Of a DNA stretch of 64,000 nt, positions 1-13,124 are shown piece after piece. The position numbers and the translations under genes are program-made. The DNA lies in contig CM060703.1 of NCBI GenBank assembly GCA_030686995.1, positions 4,310,501-4,374,500 on the forward strand, read 5' to 3'. Numbering within the stretch: the first letter of the stretch is position 1; every line of letters begins with the position of its first letter. Below the pieces are notes generated by a model. The model saw nothing but the letters and a program-made list of their open reading frames with translations. It had not been told where the DNA came from and searched no databases. This DNA is from Artemisia argyi (lineage: Eukaryota > Streptophyta > Magnoliopsida > Asterales > Asteraceae).

Positions 1-1386
1 TAAAATTTTCTTAGTATATTAAAATGGTCACGATTACGATATTACAAAATTCGTCAAACGACAAAACAAGTTCTCGACACAATTAACAAAATATTAATAA
101 TTCACTAATCCTAATTAATAAAACTAATTATAAACCAAACGGGCCTTAATAAAATTTCAGCCCAAACTCATCACTCGTTCACTGTTCACCGGCCCAAGGC
201 CAGAAGCCCACTTTCTAAATCTTATTTCTTATTTGATCGACTAATCTAGCTCCAATTCGCCTCGCGTATTCCAAATTTTTACACACCACACCTATATATT
301 TTTGCACCATCTCGTTCACCACCTAGCCAAATATTAGTGTGTCAAATCTCAAGTTCATTGGACGACGGTTGATACGTTTTTAAGTGGCAAAGTGATTGAC
401 GAAAAATCATATCAATCGATTCATATATTATTCAAAACTTAATCGTTTTAATCCCGGTTTGTTTCTAAATGATCCTAATAATATTTCAAGCATGTTTTCA
501 TTTTAAATATCATCTATGATCAACCATAATCGAGTAGTACGAGATTAAGCAAATCGTTTATGGATAAAAATTGTGGTCGACATGTATATGTGAATCACCA
601 AACAATCACCTCAATTCTAGCTCTCACATTCCTTAGTTTAGTAATATATTTCGTCCTAGAATCTAAGTGTTACTGACATTGCATAGTACAAGATGTTTCC
701 TTGAGTTATTTCGCACCATACGATTCATTCAAATGATACATATATACGTTCCATGCATGCACTTGCTTCTCCTCATTCTCAAACTCTCTCACATATTCAT
801 TCTTCCTAAAAATCACTCTTACAAGCCAGGAATCGATTGCACTATTGTTTGGAAGCAAGAAAAGGGTTATCGGGTTTAATATATACGTATAACGTTTGGG
901 TTATACGTTAGACGAGATTTTCTTGTGTTCCATCCTTTCACTCTCGATTCTCTATTACCTCAAAGGTGTTGTAAGTTGTTTCCTACTTGTTTTCATCAAG
1001 TTCACACGTTAAATATATCACATGCATCATGTTCATTTTTATTCGATTTTATATAAGCTTTATATATATTTTTACGTACGTATATATTTGTAGCAATACT
1101 AAACGTGACTAGCCTCTATCTTGGAAGGCCTAGGAGTCACGTAGCACACGTATTTCACGTTAGTTTCATGTTACATGCATCAAACGAATCCATTTTTGAA
1201 CCATATCCATCGTATGAAATTTTACTTAAATACTTAGAAAATATTCTAACTTTTTCACATATATTGAAACGTCCCAACTACGCTACAAAACTCACGTATA
1301 ACTCGAAAAATCACATAACAAGAGTACCATATTATTACTCGACCTAATAGACCACCTAGAAAACTATCAACTTCATTAAGGTAACA
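1..1386. other. Noncoding AT-rich flank, no gene recognised
   Basis: There is no credible coding region here; the small open frames show no recognisable motif. GGGCC/GCCCA-rich stretches near 140-210 resemble those in the neighbouring LTR at 1490-1640. A TATA-like CCTATATATT lies at 291-300. This could be the remains of an old LTR, but I could not pair it with a partner copy. Confidence 0.5.
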
Positions 1387-2068
1387 TGTAAAAATACTCA
1401 CGTCTCGACATATAAATTTGACCAATTTGAATCGGCATTCACAAAGTTTTCAAAATCAAACTTAGTTAAGAAAATTTAATATGTTCGAGTGGGCTTAATT
1501 AAGACCCAACAAGAAGTAACGAAATATAAGCCCACTGGGCCCATATGAAATATTTTTAGAATCACAAAAGTAGCCCAAGTCCCGGCCCAAAACATTTTTC
1601 ATGCCCTCGCCTCTAAAAATCTAAATGGGCTTTTGTTTGGTTCGATTAAGGCCCATAAGCTAAAAAATAAGCTTTTCATAAAATAAGCTTGTTATTGACT
1701 TAATAAGCTACGGAAATTTTTATAAAATTTTTATAATCATTTTGTAATTTTGGACTAAAAATTTAACGCGACGACACCTAAAAGGACTAAACCTGCCAAA
1801 CATTAAAAACTTGGACTAAAACAGTAAAAACAGAAAGTTTAGGATAAAAATTGATATTATATAATGTTCCAAGCTTAGATTGTAATTTTGGACAAGTAGT
1901 GGACTATAATTGTAAATTAGATACGAAAAGGACTAACGGTGTAACGCTAACGCCGTTAGTATAAAAAGTGTGAAAATGGAAAAAGGGCAAGGACTAAACA
2001 TAATCTATTTGACATCCTCACTTATTTTATATTCTCGTAAATTTATTCCTTATTGCATTTAAACTTTC

Positions 2069-2071
<3 letters not shown>

Positions 2072-2102
<31 letters not shown>
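2072..2102. repeat. (TA)n microsatellite, left part
   Basis: A pure TA run in the 5' LTR of O, cut in two by a MITE. The other half is 2285-2350. The single equivalent run in the 3' LTR is at about 8189-8233. Confidence 0.9.
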
Positions 2103-2104
<2 letters not shown>

Positions 2105-2281
2105 GAATATATTAGCTACAATTCTATTGTAGCCAACTCCCTACAATTTGTGCTACAAATTGTGGGTCCCTGAGTACTTTTGTGGGTCCTGACTTTTTTC
2201 TGTGGGTCTCAGATTCATTTTGTTGTGTATTTTAGAGAAGGATTGTAGCCAATTGGCTACAATTATTGTAGCCAAGTTATC

Positions 2282-2284
<3 letters not shown>
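2103..2284. mobile_element. 182-bp MITE inside the O 5' LTR
   Basis: The segment starts GGGAATATATTAGCTACAAT and ends ATTGTAGCCAAGTTATCCCC. The reverse complement of the end aligns with the start over about 45 bp, giving imperfect terminal inverted repeats rich in (T)TGTAGCCAA/TTGGCTACAA. It sits inside the TA run of the 5' LTR and is missing from the same place in the 3' LTR, which is an internal empty site. Because the target is a TA run, the duplication length cannot be read. It could be a TA duplication (Tc1/mariner) or a longer one. Confidence 0.82.

Positions 2285-2350
<66 letters not shown>
2285..2350. repeat. (TA)n microsatellite, right part
   Basis: 66 bp of pure TA following the MITE; continuation of the run at 2072-2102. 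Confidence 0.92.
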
Positions 2351-2354
<4 letters not shown>

Positions 2355-4026
2355 ACGTAACGTTAATAATATATATAACGATATTTCAAAAGTTAATATT
2401 TTACTTACAATTAAAAAGGTAAAACTTCGATGGATAATTTAAATAAAGTATTTTATCATATCATTGCATGGCATAATCATTTCACTGCACATCATCTATT
2501 CATCATAACGAATAAATATTATTCGTTATTCGTTCGTATTTACCAAATAGTATTTGGTCAAATTCTCAGATAAATTTATTTATCAGGTTCCGTATCAAAG
2601 ACGTTTCCATAATCATTCTCATAATCTCATCCTACTTTATTTTCATCATTTCCGTATCAATTCAGGTGAGTCATAGCCCCATTTCCAATACTTGTTTTTA
2701 AACTCATTGGGGGAGATACATGCTTACATATACTTTGATAAATTGATAAGTATATGAATAAAATACATGATTCTAATCAATTTCCTAATTGATATTCAAT
2801 TAATATGGTTTGTAATTTAAGATTATGATATATACGATACTTGACGAAATACTTAATTAAAATACTGATACTCATATGATAATGCTTCCAATTTGATTAT
2901 TGTAATATGTGATATATATATTTTACTGATGATTTACTTGACTAAAATACTGATACTCATATGAAAATGTTTTCAATTCGATTATTGTGGTATGTGATAT
3001 ACATGTGTTACTGGCGAAATACTTAAACTGAATTACTGATACTCAAACGATAATATTCCCAAACTGATTACTGTGGTATAATACTTGATTACATGATGTT
3101 ATTCTGAATGATCCCATTATTACATTGATATTGCCTAAGTTACCTTATCGCCATAAAGTCCCTCAATCATGAGCCATTAATCACTGTTAAGTGGGCGCGA
3201 ATATAGTGAACAGATTCGAAACCTGTTAAGGATTAACCTCCTGTCCCACTAATACTTGACGGAATGCCATTTGCAAATCGTTAGTCGTATTAGTCGTGAT
3301 ACACTATATTCGTAGACAAATAGGAATTGGCAAATCACCTATTATTAGAGGGCAAAATTTATCATTGATTTGATAAAACACCTCTTTTGGTTAAGCTTGT
3401 GTGTCATGAGGCTTGGGGCAATATCTATAAAGGAAATGTATGCTTTCAACATATATTTAGATACAGCTGTATAGGAATTTGACCATACGTGAATTGTATA
3501 TCTGATTAAATTAGCATCATAAGTTTCCAGCTCATGTTAGGATTATAGATCCCTTATTTAAATGTGATTGAATACTTATATGATTTATTTGTGATTATAG
3601 TCAATATACTTAATACTTGTTTCATTACTGTTTGTATTTTATCAATACCAAATATTCCTGAAATCTAACAAAATAAAGGGTTTTCCATAAAACTCTATGA
3701 ACTCACCAACCTTTGTGTTGACACTTTTAAGCATGTGTATCTCAGGTAATTTAACGGAGCAGGACAAGACACAGAGTGGGCATTTATTACTCTGATAAAT
3801 TAAAATGGTGTAAAAATCAAATTTGTCATTTTTACAAGCCTTTATATCTTTTAATAAGATTTTAAATCAATTGTGTTATCTTTTTATCAAAAATAGTATT
3901 AGAGTGACAAATAACTTTCAAAACGCTTCTTTTAAGCCGTTTTATGAGATTAAAACTTCGATCCTCCACGTAACACCCAAATTGCTTTTCCGCTGCAACA
4001 AACTTAAATTCGGGGGTGTTACAGAT

Positions 4027-4038
4027 TGGCATCAGAGC
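4027..4038 (+). promoter_or_regulatory. Primer-binding site, tRNA-iMet type (element O)
   Basis: TGGCATCAGAGC lies 3 bases after the 5' LTR. It differs by one base from the standard plant tRNA-iMet complement TGGTATCAGAGC. It fixes the plus orientation of O. Confidence 0.85.
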
Positions 4039-4283
4039 TACAGTTATAGAGAATTAAATGTTTTCAAACATTAAAACTATAACTATATTTTCAAAATAAA
4101 TGATTTTACACCATACCATTTTATGCCCTCCGTGTCTGCAGACTGCCGTGCTCCATACTTTATCGGTTGAGATTATCTTACATGTTTAGAAGTTACTCTT
4201 ATACAATTATTATTTCATCTGTACTGTTATATCTTTAATATACAAAATACTCATAAAATATTATTTTCGGTTACTACTGTAGC

Positions 4284-5120
4284 ATGTCTTCAGGAACGCC
4301 CGTGAATATCAAAACTACTCTCCATAATACTAATACCTCATCTATCAATAAAAATTCTCCGAATACTGAAGATCCTTACGTACAAATATCACAATCCCAA
4401 CCTAATATAGAACTCACTTAGAGATCACCTCCGTCGTCACCTATTCGTTCACCTTTACGTCAAAAACTCAGGAGAGCTACCGAATCATATGAAGATTTGA
4501 TTGGTGGCCAGGCAACATCTGAAGTTGGACAAGGTTCAAGCCAAGAGATATCATGGAAGAATGTTGAGCCAAATTCTCCGTTACCATATACTTCAGATTC
4601 TACAATACCAGATTCTCCAAATAATTTATCCTCACCTAACTCTCCCGACTACGATATAAGCACTCCTGAAACAATATGGAATCTTATTTATCGACAAGCC
4701 GTCATATTGGATGCTCACACTGAACAGCTAAAAGGGTTACGACCAACTCAATTTGAATGGTACGACCGTAACCTTGACGCATTGTTCAAGAGGGCGGATG
4801 CTGAGAGGCGAACAATGTGTGAGTTAGGAATAAAGATTAATGAAATAAAGGACAACACCAATCAGGAGCTTGGAAGTTTGGACTCCAGGGTTCGTTGTGC
4901 AAGAAGAGAACACGGTCATACACATGTAAGAATTGGAGATATTGAGAGAACCCTATGGATGGCCAGAGATGCAGCCATAAACCAGGGTCAAAAGATTGCC
5001 GCATTAGAGAATATGTTGGCAAATCAAATGAACATGTGTCAAGAACGTTTCTCAAACATGGAAGCTGCACAACTTGAACTTGAGAAAGAAATTAGATATT
5101 TACGTCAGAGGCGTAACTAA
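4284..5120 (+). pseudogene. Decayed gag N-terminal region of element O (coiled coil)
   Basis: A frame beginning ATG at 4284 runs to 5120 and is broken by a TAG at 4419-4421 (codon 46); beyond it the frame is open again. The N-terminal third is Ser/Pro/Asn-rich and low complexity. From about codon 145 onward it is charged and heptad-like (repeated Leu/Met/Ile with Glu/Arg/Lys), consistent with a coiled coil ending in a basic LRQRR tail. The position just behind the primer-binding site and the in-phase reading argue for a gag-related leader protein. I cannot see the helical capsid (retrotrans_gag) domain. Identity as gag is by position and is only moderately sure. Confidence 0.55.
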
Positions 5121-5779
5121 TCTTAAGTTTACAAGTTTCCTTGTTATTCCTACTAAACCAAATAGATTTGAGTAATATTTCATGTAATGTCCAATAATTC
5201 TGAAACTTCAGAACGTGTAATCAAAACATATTGTATAATAACATCCTTTCTGTTATATCTCTATGTTATGAATCAATCTTTTCTTTCGTATCAATCTTGC
5301 ATGTGATGAATCCTCATATTTTCATGCAAAAATCTCATCATTTGTTATTTTCTTTGATAACCAAATGATTCTATTCAGATCAATGGAGTATTAATAAAAG
5401 ATCTTGTATCGTTTATCTTAAAAAAAAACAATTGGTCAAGTTATTAATATTCTATTTGCATCTGTAATATTATTCAAATCTACCGTAAGATTTCTTACAA
5501 ATTGTTAAGATTTCTTAAACTTACCATAATTAACCTAAAATTTTAAGAATCGTCTAAATACCAATTTTTGAAAGGGGATTTAAAGAATGAAGAAAAGATT
5601 ATTGAGTTTTAATTTTAATAGACAAGTCGGTTTGTACCTTAGTAATCCCATATCAAGAGTTGATCATTGATAAATGATACAACAAAGACATATCTTGAAA
5701 TTAGATTACAGTAGGGAGTCAATTCAGTCTATCATCAATGAAATAATTTACTTCATTATTTAAATTATTCTGATATTAT

Positions 5780-6502
5780 ATGGATTCTAATGTTGAGTTT
5801 CATTTATGTTTACAGAAAATGGACAACATGAACAATGCATATCAATCATCATCAGAAATCACCATGACTCCTGGAGCTATCCAGAAATTGGTAAAAGACA
5901 TAGTGTCGGTGGTACTAGAAGGGACTACCGTAGTTTATCCGAGAAGAGAGACGGGTATACTTGGTAATCAACACCCTGCAAGTTTCATGAAGTATAGGCC
6001 ACCCCACTTAAAGATTCAAGAAGGAATGATCAACCCTACCATCAACCATCATCAAGGAATTAGGCATGGGATTATACCAAATGGAAATAATCAAAAGAGG
6101 AAACTCCCCGAGATAGGAACCATCAACCCCATCTACTGCAACATCATCAATGCTCAAGACCGTTATCGTAAACATCTAGAAGATCGTATGGAGTATCAAC
6201 GTCAGCTGGAACACAATCAGAAAGCTAATAGAAATTGCCTCGTCACACCTATTACTGGAAGTGGTTATCGTGGAAATTTACCCTGGTGTCAAAAATGCAA
6301 CCAGCATCACACCGGAATCTATAGGGTTAAATGCACGAAATGTCAGAAAACAGGTCACCAGGCAATTAGCTGCAGGACTAAGGACATGAAAGTACAACCA
6401 ACAACAATTGTAGGCCATGGATGTGGTGGACAAGGTCATCATGTGAGACGATGTCCAAACTACAATGTTAATTGGAAAGCCAAGACCTTTACAAGAAAAT
6501 GA
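5780..6502 (+). pseudogene. Gag C-terminal part with zinc knuckle, capsid domain missing (element O)
   Basis: 240 codons open from an ATG at 5780. Near residues 180-200 there is a CX2CX4HX4C knuckle (CTKCQKTGHQAISC), preceded by a Cys/His pair (CQKCNQHH). A damaged second knuckle follows (GCGGQGHHVRRCP, first Cys lost). This Cys/His arrangement is typical of plant Ty3-gypsy Gag nucleocapsid. The N-terminal half has Gag-like segments (around residues 35-75), but the long helical capsid core expected between them and the knuckles is absent. The product would therefore be an internally deleted Gag. No protease or polymerase follows. Nonfunctional, or at most an RNA-binding remnant. Confidence 0.65.
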
Positions 6503-7495
6503 AGAATCTTTAAAGACCTTGATAGTATCGAGGGAATGGCAACTAGATTTACACAGATGAATAAATTCCTGTTGTAGATAAATAAAATCTAGTTTAAAAT
6601 TTCCTAAGTTGTATCTCTTTCCTGTATTTCACTTCAAGTTACGATGGATGTAACTTAAGTATAACAATAATCTTTCAACTGTATCGAAAAATCTTCCTTG
6701 TAATATTTCCATAATAATGATAATCTATGTTAAATTCAATTTCTGTCCCACATATCAAATGACAATATACTATATTTACTCCATAAAATTTTGATTTATA
6801 ACATCAACCCTAAAATTTTCTACTTTATTTTTAAAAGGAATTACGTGTTATATTATAAAAATAACACGTTGAACACCATCTAAAACAATTTATAGAAATA
6901 TATGATTGAACCAAACATCACATCATTTGGTCCTCAATTATACATAGCCTGATCAACTATGTCTAATTTAGGAAGAATTATGTTATGAAAGGAACAATGA
7001 TATTTTCAAAATTTTAAATAACAATCTTCATTCAAAAGCAAAATATAGAGCAAAAATAAACTGTTCATAAACAATACATTGAACAACCCATAATAAATAC
7101 CTATCTTATCTTATCACCATTATGATAAGAAATCAACAAAAGTACAAGCAAGAAAAACACAAATAATTCACAAAAACTGATAAAAGACATCAATAGCGAA
7201 AATTTTATTAAAATCCATAAAAGTTAATACATAAACAAATAATTAGCATCGGAAGTGCTATTGTTACAATTATTACAATATACACCAAGGAATCTTCAAT
7301 AGGTTAATCCGCTATGACAAATAAGACTCCCACCAACAAACAATAGCAAGAGCCACCACAGGATGAATAATATTGATACAAATTCTTAAACATAAAAACA
7401 AAACGAGTTTTATTTCTTATTCGTTACAAGTACATAGAAACATAACAAGAACTTAATTCAAAACAACCCAAGCTCAAGATATTACCCCCAAATCT
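6503..7495 (+). other. Noncoding 3' internal region of element O
   Basis: No coding region. About 6858-7065 is clearly homologous, in reverse orientation, to 51841-52065 inside element D. The shared anchor is GTTGAACACCATCTAAAAC in O and its complement in D. No good polypurine tract is visible just before 7496. Confidence 0.7.
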
Positions 7496-8181
7496 TGTAA
7501 AAATACTCACGTCTCGACATATAAATTTGACCAATTTGAATCGGCATTCACAAAGTTTTCAAAACCAAACTTAGTTAAGAAAATTTAATATGTTCGAGTG
7601 GGCTTAATTAAGGCCCAACAAGAAGTAACGAAATATAAGCCCAGTGGGCCCATATGAAACATTTTTAGAATCACAAAAGTAGCCCAAGTCCAGGCCCAAA
7701 ACATTTTTCATGCCCTCGCCTCTAAAAATCTAAATGGGCTTTTGTTTGGTTCGATTAAGGCCCATAAGCTAAAAAATAAGCTTTTCATAAAATAAGCTTG
7801 TTATTGACTTAATAAGCTACGGAAATTTTTATAAAATTTTTATAATCATTTTTGTAATTTTGGACTAAAAATGTAACGCGACGACACCTAAAAGGACTAA
7901 AACTACCAAACATTAAAAACTTGGACTAAAACTGTAAAAACAGAAAGTTTAGGATAAAAATTGATATTATATAATGTTCCAAGCTTAGATTGTAATTTTG
8001 GACAAGTAGTGGACTATAATTGTAAATTAGATACGAAAAGGACTAACGGTGTAACGCTAACGCCGTTAGTATAAAAAGTGTAAAAATGGAAAAAGGACAA
8101 GGACTAAACATAATCTATTTGACATTCTTACTTATTTTATATTCTCGTAAATTTATTCCGTATTGCATTTAAACTTTCGTT

Positions 8182-8237
<56 letters not shown>

Positions 8238-9504
8238 ACGTAACATTAATAATTTATATAACGATATTTCAAAAGTTAATATTTTACTTATGATTAAAAA
8301 GGTAAAACTTCGATGGATAATTTAAATAAAGTATTTTATCATATCATTACATGGCATAATAATTTCACTGCACATCATCTATTCGTCATAACGAATAAAT
8401 ATTATTCGTTATTCGTTCGTATTTACCAAATAGTATTTGGTCAAATTCTCAGATAAATTTATTTATCAGGTTCCGTATCAAAGACGTTTCCATAATCATT
8501 ATCGTAATCTCATCCTACTTTATTTTCATCATTTCCGTATCAATCTAGGTGAGTCATAGCCCCATTTCCAATACTTGTTTTTAAACTCATTGGGGGAGAT
8601 ACATGCTTACATATACTTTGATAAATTGATAAGTATATGAATAAAATACATGATTCAAATCAATTTCCTAATTTATATCAAATTAATATGGTTTGTAATT
8701 TAAGATTATGATATATACGATACTTGACGAAATACTTAATTAAAATACTGATACTCATATGATAATGTTTCCAATTTGATTATTGTGGTATGTGATATAT
8801 ATATTTTACTGATGAATTACTTGACTGAAATACTGATACTCATATGAAAATGTTTTCAATTCGATTATTGTGGTATGTGATATGCATGTGTTACTGGCGA
8901 AATACTTAAACTGAATTACTGATACTCAAACGATAATATTCCCAAACTGATTACTGTGGTATGATACTTGATTACATGATGTTATTCTGAATGATCCCAT
9001 TATTACCTTGATATTGCCTAAGTTACCTTATCGCCATAAAGTTCCTCAATCATGAGCCATTAATCACTGTTAAGTGGGCGCGAATATAGTGAATAGATTT
9101 GAAACCTGTTAAGGATTGACCTCCTGTCCCACTAATACTTGACGGAATGCCATTTGCAAATGGTTAGTCGTATTAGTCGTGATACACTATATTCGTAGAC
9201 AAATAGGAATTGGCAAATCACCTATTATTAGAGGGCAAAATTTATCATTGATTTGATAAAACACCTCTTTTGGTTAAGCTTGTGTGTCATAAGGCTTGGG
9301 GCAATATCTATAAAGGAAATGTATGCTTTCAACATATATTTAGATACAGCTGTATAGGAATTTGTCCATACGTGAATTGTATATCTGATTAAATTAGCAT
9401 CATGAGTTTCCAGCTCATGTTAGGATTATAGATCCCTTATTTGAATGTGATTGAATACTTATATGATTTATTTGTGATTATAGTCAATATACTCAATACT
9501 TGTT
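7496..9504 (+). repeat. 3' LTR of element O, first part
   Basis: Same sequence as 1387-3625 minus the MITE. It is interrupted after ...AATACTTGTT by element I and resumes at 18087. Confidence 0.88.
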
Positions 9505-12500
9505 TGTAACACCCCCAAAATACCGCAGCGGAAGACTGTGTCATTGGGATGCTACTTCAGGGCACAAAGTACAAGGTATAGAAAACGAACTCTAAATGAG
9601 ACGTTTTTGAAAAGTTACCATTCGAATTGATAAAAGTCATAGTTTACAAAACAAAGATCCCAAAGTAGAATGATACATAAGTTTTTAAAGTGTATCGAAT
9701 GGTAAACGATAAAAGTGAAAGTCTCCAAAAGCATGCCCTAAGACTCTCAGCTCCATACACCTGCTATCGCCTTTCTAACCTGAGATAAACATGCTTAAAG
9801 TGTCAACACAAAGGTTGGTGAGTTCATAGAGTTTGTCTTAATACAGTTGAAAAGCCTATAAGGAATGTTCACCCAGCAAAGACATCGTAAATCCACTCAG
9901 TTGCAAGTCCCGTCATAAGAGACTTGTAACCTGTGTGTTCACAACCCACTGCTACAATATAATATGATTAAGATATGTATAAGTTCATAACAACAGTTAA
10001 GCAATTAGTAGTGAGTCTACACTTCATCTCCGAAGACCTCACTTAAGTATGTTTGTCTCCATGGTTGTGCCCAGCAACTTAATCTGGGGCCATTGGAAAT
10101 ATGTGTGTATGTCTCCATGGTTGTGCCCAGAAACTTAATCTGGGGCCATTGGAAATATGTATGTATGTATCCATCACAGTTTAGTATAACACAGTTAAGT
10201 ATAACACAATCACGTATGTATGACATCAAGTATAATGTAATCAAGTATAATGTTATCAAGTATAATGTTATGTGAATTTGTACAAGTAAGCAAGTAGTAG
10301 CATGAATCTCCCCCAAAGAGTTGATAAAACAAATAAAAGAGTAGGGGCTATGACTCACCTCGAAGTAATAGTACAATGCTACGGAATGATAAGGACAACA
10401 ATGATCGGTTAACTGCCGCAACCTAGTATGAATGATGAATGATCTCATTTAGATCACCAAATGATGTTATGAATGTCCATGCTCATGTTTCTATACCACT
10501 CTAGTCTTTGGAAAAACACTTGTGTTATCAAAAATATATAATCCAAGAATTTGGAAAAATATTGCTATTAGAAAATATAATAAGCTAGTTGTAATATATA
10601 TATACTTATATATATATATATATCGTAAGTTTCCATGTTAGCGTTGAAATACTCGAGTTGCAATCCTTGAAATGATGAAAATATACTTGTAATAACTAAT
10701 ACTACATTAGTTATAAATCTTGGTACTTAATATTATGTCTAGCTTATAAAAGTACTTCGTAGTTTTTGTGCCACTTTTATTAAAAGCTGTCAAATAAAAA
10801 TGGTTTTAGCCGATATTCAAACGTGAATATCTTTGTCGTTACTTGTCCGTTTTACTTGTTCTTTATATCCACGGTTACGTCTTAGTATATAGTAATATAT
10901 TTTGGAAAGTTCGGCTCCTCCGGGTTACGTCTAAAGTCTCTTTTTGTCCAATGAAAAACGTCCAACAGCAACTAATTTCCAGAAAAATACTTTTCGTCAA
11001 CAATCTTGCAAAAATCATAACTTCTTCGTTATTAACTCTTTTTAATCCGTTCTTTCGCCTACGGATTCGTTTTTGAAAGTATTTTCTAAAAATTTTGCCA
11101 AAGTTCCCTGGGTGTTTACTGATTTTCCAGATTTTCACAAAATGGGACAGCATGTCTAAAATATGTTCCAAATCAAGTTTTCAAGGTTTATAACTAATTT
11201 CTACCATCACCAAACCTCTTGTAATCATCACATAGCTAATCTAATCCTACCATACACCTTCTTAGGGTGCCATGGACTCCTAACCAAGTTATTATAGCAA
11301 GGGGATTCATAAATAAAAAGTTAGGGTTTGTATGTTTCATTTTTGACAAAATAAGTGGTGGTATAGCTAGTTGTACATGGTTTTTAGCATGGAAATCATG
11401 AAATACAAGTAAATATAAGATGTTTCATGTAAAAATAAAGTGGATAACTTACTTGATAAAATGAGATGATTATATGATGATTATGCTTGATGTTCTTGTG
11501 TTTTTGTTGCTTGATTCTTGATTAGGCAAGTAAAAGGAACAAGTTTAGTGTTATAACTTATGAAAAATGATCACTTGATCTTGGTGATTAATTTGGGTCG
11601 TGGGGATGAAGAGAGGATGGAGAAGATGAGATAAATTTTGATCTTAGCTAAAAAGTGTAGTTTATGATTCATATAATTTGGTAAAGTTAGGTTTTATGTG
11701 TTTATTAGTTTAATACTAATGAGTTAATGCATATGGTTAAAAGGGGTGGTTTCATGGCCGGTTTTTGGTGTGAAAAGGAGTAGCCAAATAGGTTTTGAGT
11801 TACTAATTAGTCCTAGTGTAGCGTTAAGTGTTATTACGAGTTATTCGTTAAAATCGGGTACCGGGTTTAATAGCAATAAACGTTCACGAAGTTAACCGGG
11901 ATGAAATAAAGTTATAATAATGTTAAAAACATATTAAAAATATGTTGGGTACATTTACTGAGTGATCGGGTGATTATTGTTTAGTTTCCACGAAAACCGT
12001 CGTTATATTCGTACGCGTACGTTATTAATAAAATAAATTTCCAAAATACTGGGTAACTGAATGTTATAAGTTGTATGATGTTAAAATGGATATAAAAATA
12101 TGTCGGGACCATTGTGGGAATATTTAGATATATTCGTCGTGTATAAACCGGGTGTTAACGTTTACTATAAATACTTATACGTAAAAACGTTAAATGTATC
12201 AAATATATAAATTTGAAAATCCTGAGAGTGGTATAACATGAAAATGCTGTTATGATGATATGCAGACTATCTCCAGTCCGTATGCAGTGTACTTAACACT
12301 AATGAAATGAATTCGCACCTAAACCAATCCGGTTACGCGAATTTGAATACCCGTAAACTAAATTTACGATGAAATGAGTAATGCAAGTGAATGATGAAAA
12401 CTTTTCCGGAAATGAATAGTGTTTAGTGAATAGTAAATTTCCCAAATGTTTCTCAGAATATCCAAATGACCTCGAAAATGATGAATAGTAAAACGATGAA

Positions 12501-12589
12501 TAGTGTTTTGATGAATAGTGATTTATGAATAGTGTTTTTCCAAAGTTCCCGAAATGACCTGAAATGACCTGAAATGATGAGTTGTGACA
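9505..12589 (-). repeat. 3' LTR of element I
   Basis: In element sense it begins TGTCACAACTC and ends GGGGGTGTTACA. It contains a 2 x 56-bp tandem repeat (10055-10166), three AAGTATAATGT(T/A)ATC repeats near 10227-10272, and GAATAGT repeats near 12410-12540. It carries one extra GACCTGAAAT unit near 12556 compared with its partner LTR. Confidence 0.92.
10055..10166. repeat. 56-bp tandem repeat x2 in the LTR of I
   Basis: Two near-identical 56-bp units each starting GTCTCCATGGTTGTGCCCAG. The same pair occurs at 15557-15668 in the other LTR. No function visible. Confidence 0.88.
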
Positions 12590-12625
12590 GTCTTCCCCTC
12601 TAAAAGGAACTTCGTCCCGAAGTTC
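12590..12625 (-). promoter_or_regulatory. Polypurine tract and adjacent perfect hairpin of element I
   Basis: On the minus strand TAGAGGGGAAGAC abuts the 3' LTR start and would prime plus-strand DNA synthesis. Next to it, GAACTTCGTCCCGAAGTTC (12607-12625) has perfect 8-bp arms around a 3-base loop. The same hairpin is at 49378-49396 in element D. Confidence 0.75.
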
Positions 12626-13124
12626 AGTTAATGTTAATCAGTTAAATGTGTGTTTAAGAAAATGTGTCAAAGCTTATGTATGTGGGTTTCCTATCCAACT
12701 AGGTATGTTCTCGTGGTCAGACTTGATGAGGCAAACCTTCCCAATCCCGAGCATAGTCCTCAAAAGACCTCTTTTAGGTTAATCATTTAGGTAACCGATT
12801 TTCACTTAAGCCCACAACCCAATCAAACAAGAACAGTCATGAGATTAAGCTAAATCGGTTTGAGTGATGACTTTAACTTTTAGCTTGATTTTCGCAACCC
12901 AATCAAACAAGAACAGTCACTAGAACCAAGCTAAAAATCAAGGTCTGGATTCAACATCCTTGAAAAAGATCTTTTGAAAGATTGGCTCGACTTTGGAATT
13001 GCTTACACTAATCAAATTTCTAATGTTAGGGTGACTAAGGTTAATGCTGCTAGGTCTCAGATTAGTCAATGTTGTGTATAGGTCCTATATTAAGACTTAA
13101 GTGCCACAAAAATACGCTAGTTGT
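12626..13124. other. Noncoding stretch between gag and polypurine tract (element I)
   Basis: About 500 bp without coding potential. It occupies the place where pol would be in an autonomous relative. It contains a repeated phrase CCCAATCAAACAAGAACAGTCA(T/C) in two copies, near 12818 and 12899. Confidence 0.6.

Larger units (their letters stand above)
1387..4023 (+). repeat. 5' LTR of element O
   Basis: 2637 bp, TG...CA ended. It matches the 3' LTR base for base over long stretches with scattered substitutions. It differs by an extra 182-bp MITE and longer TA runs. The many differences between the two LTRs make O clearly older than elements I and D. Confidence 0.88.

Noticed and set aside
10017..10448. 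143-codon frame in the LTR of I (also 15519-15950)
   Set aside because: It mostly translates the 56-bp and AAGTATAATGT tandem repeats; no domain and low complexity.
10875..11171. 98-codon frame present in all four LTR copies of I and D (also 16377-16673, 47654-47950, 54739-55035)
   Set aside because: Between I and D the base changes alter amino acids about as often as not, and conservation is no better than in neighbouring noncoding LTR blocks. Likely conserved LTR sequence, not a protein.
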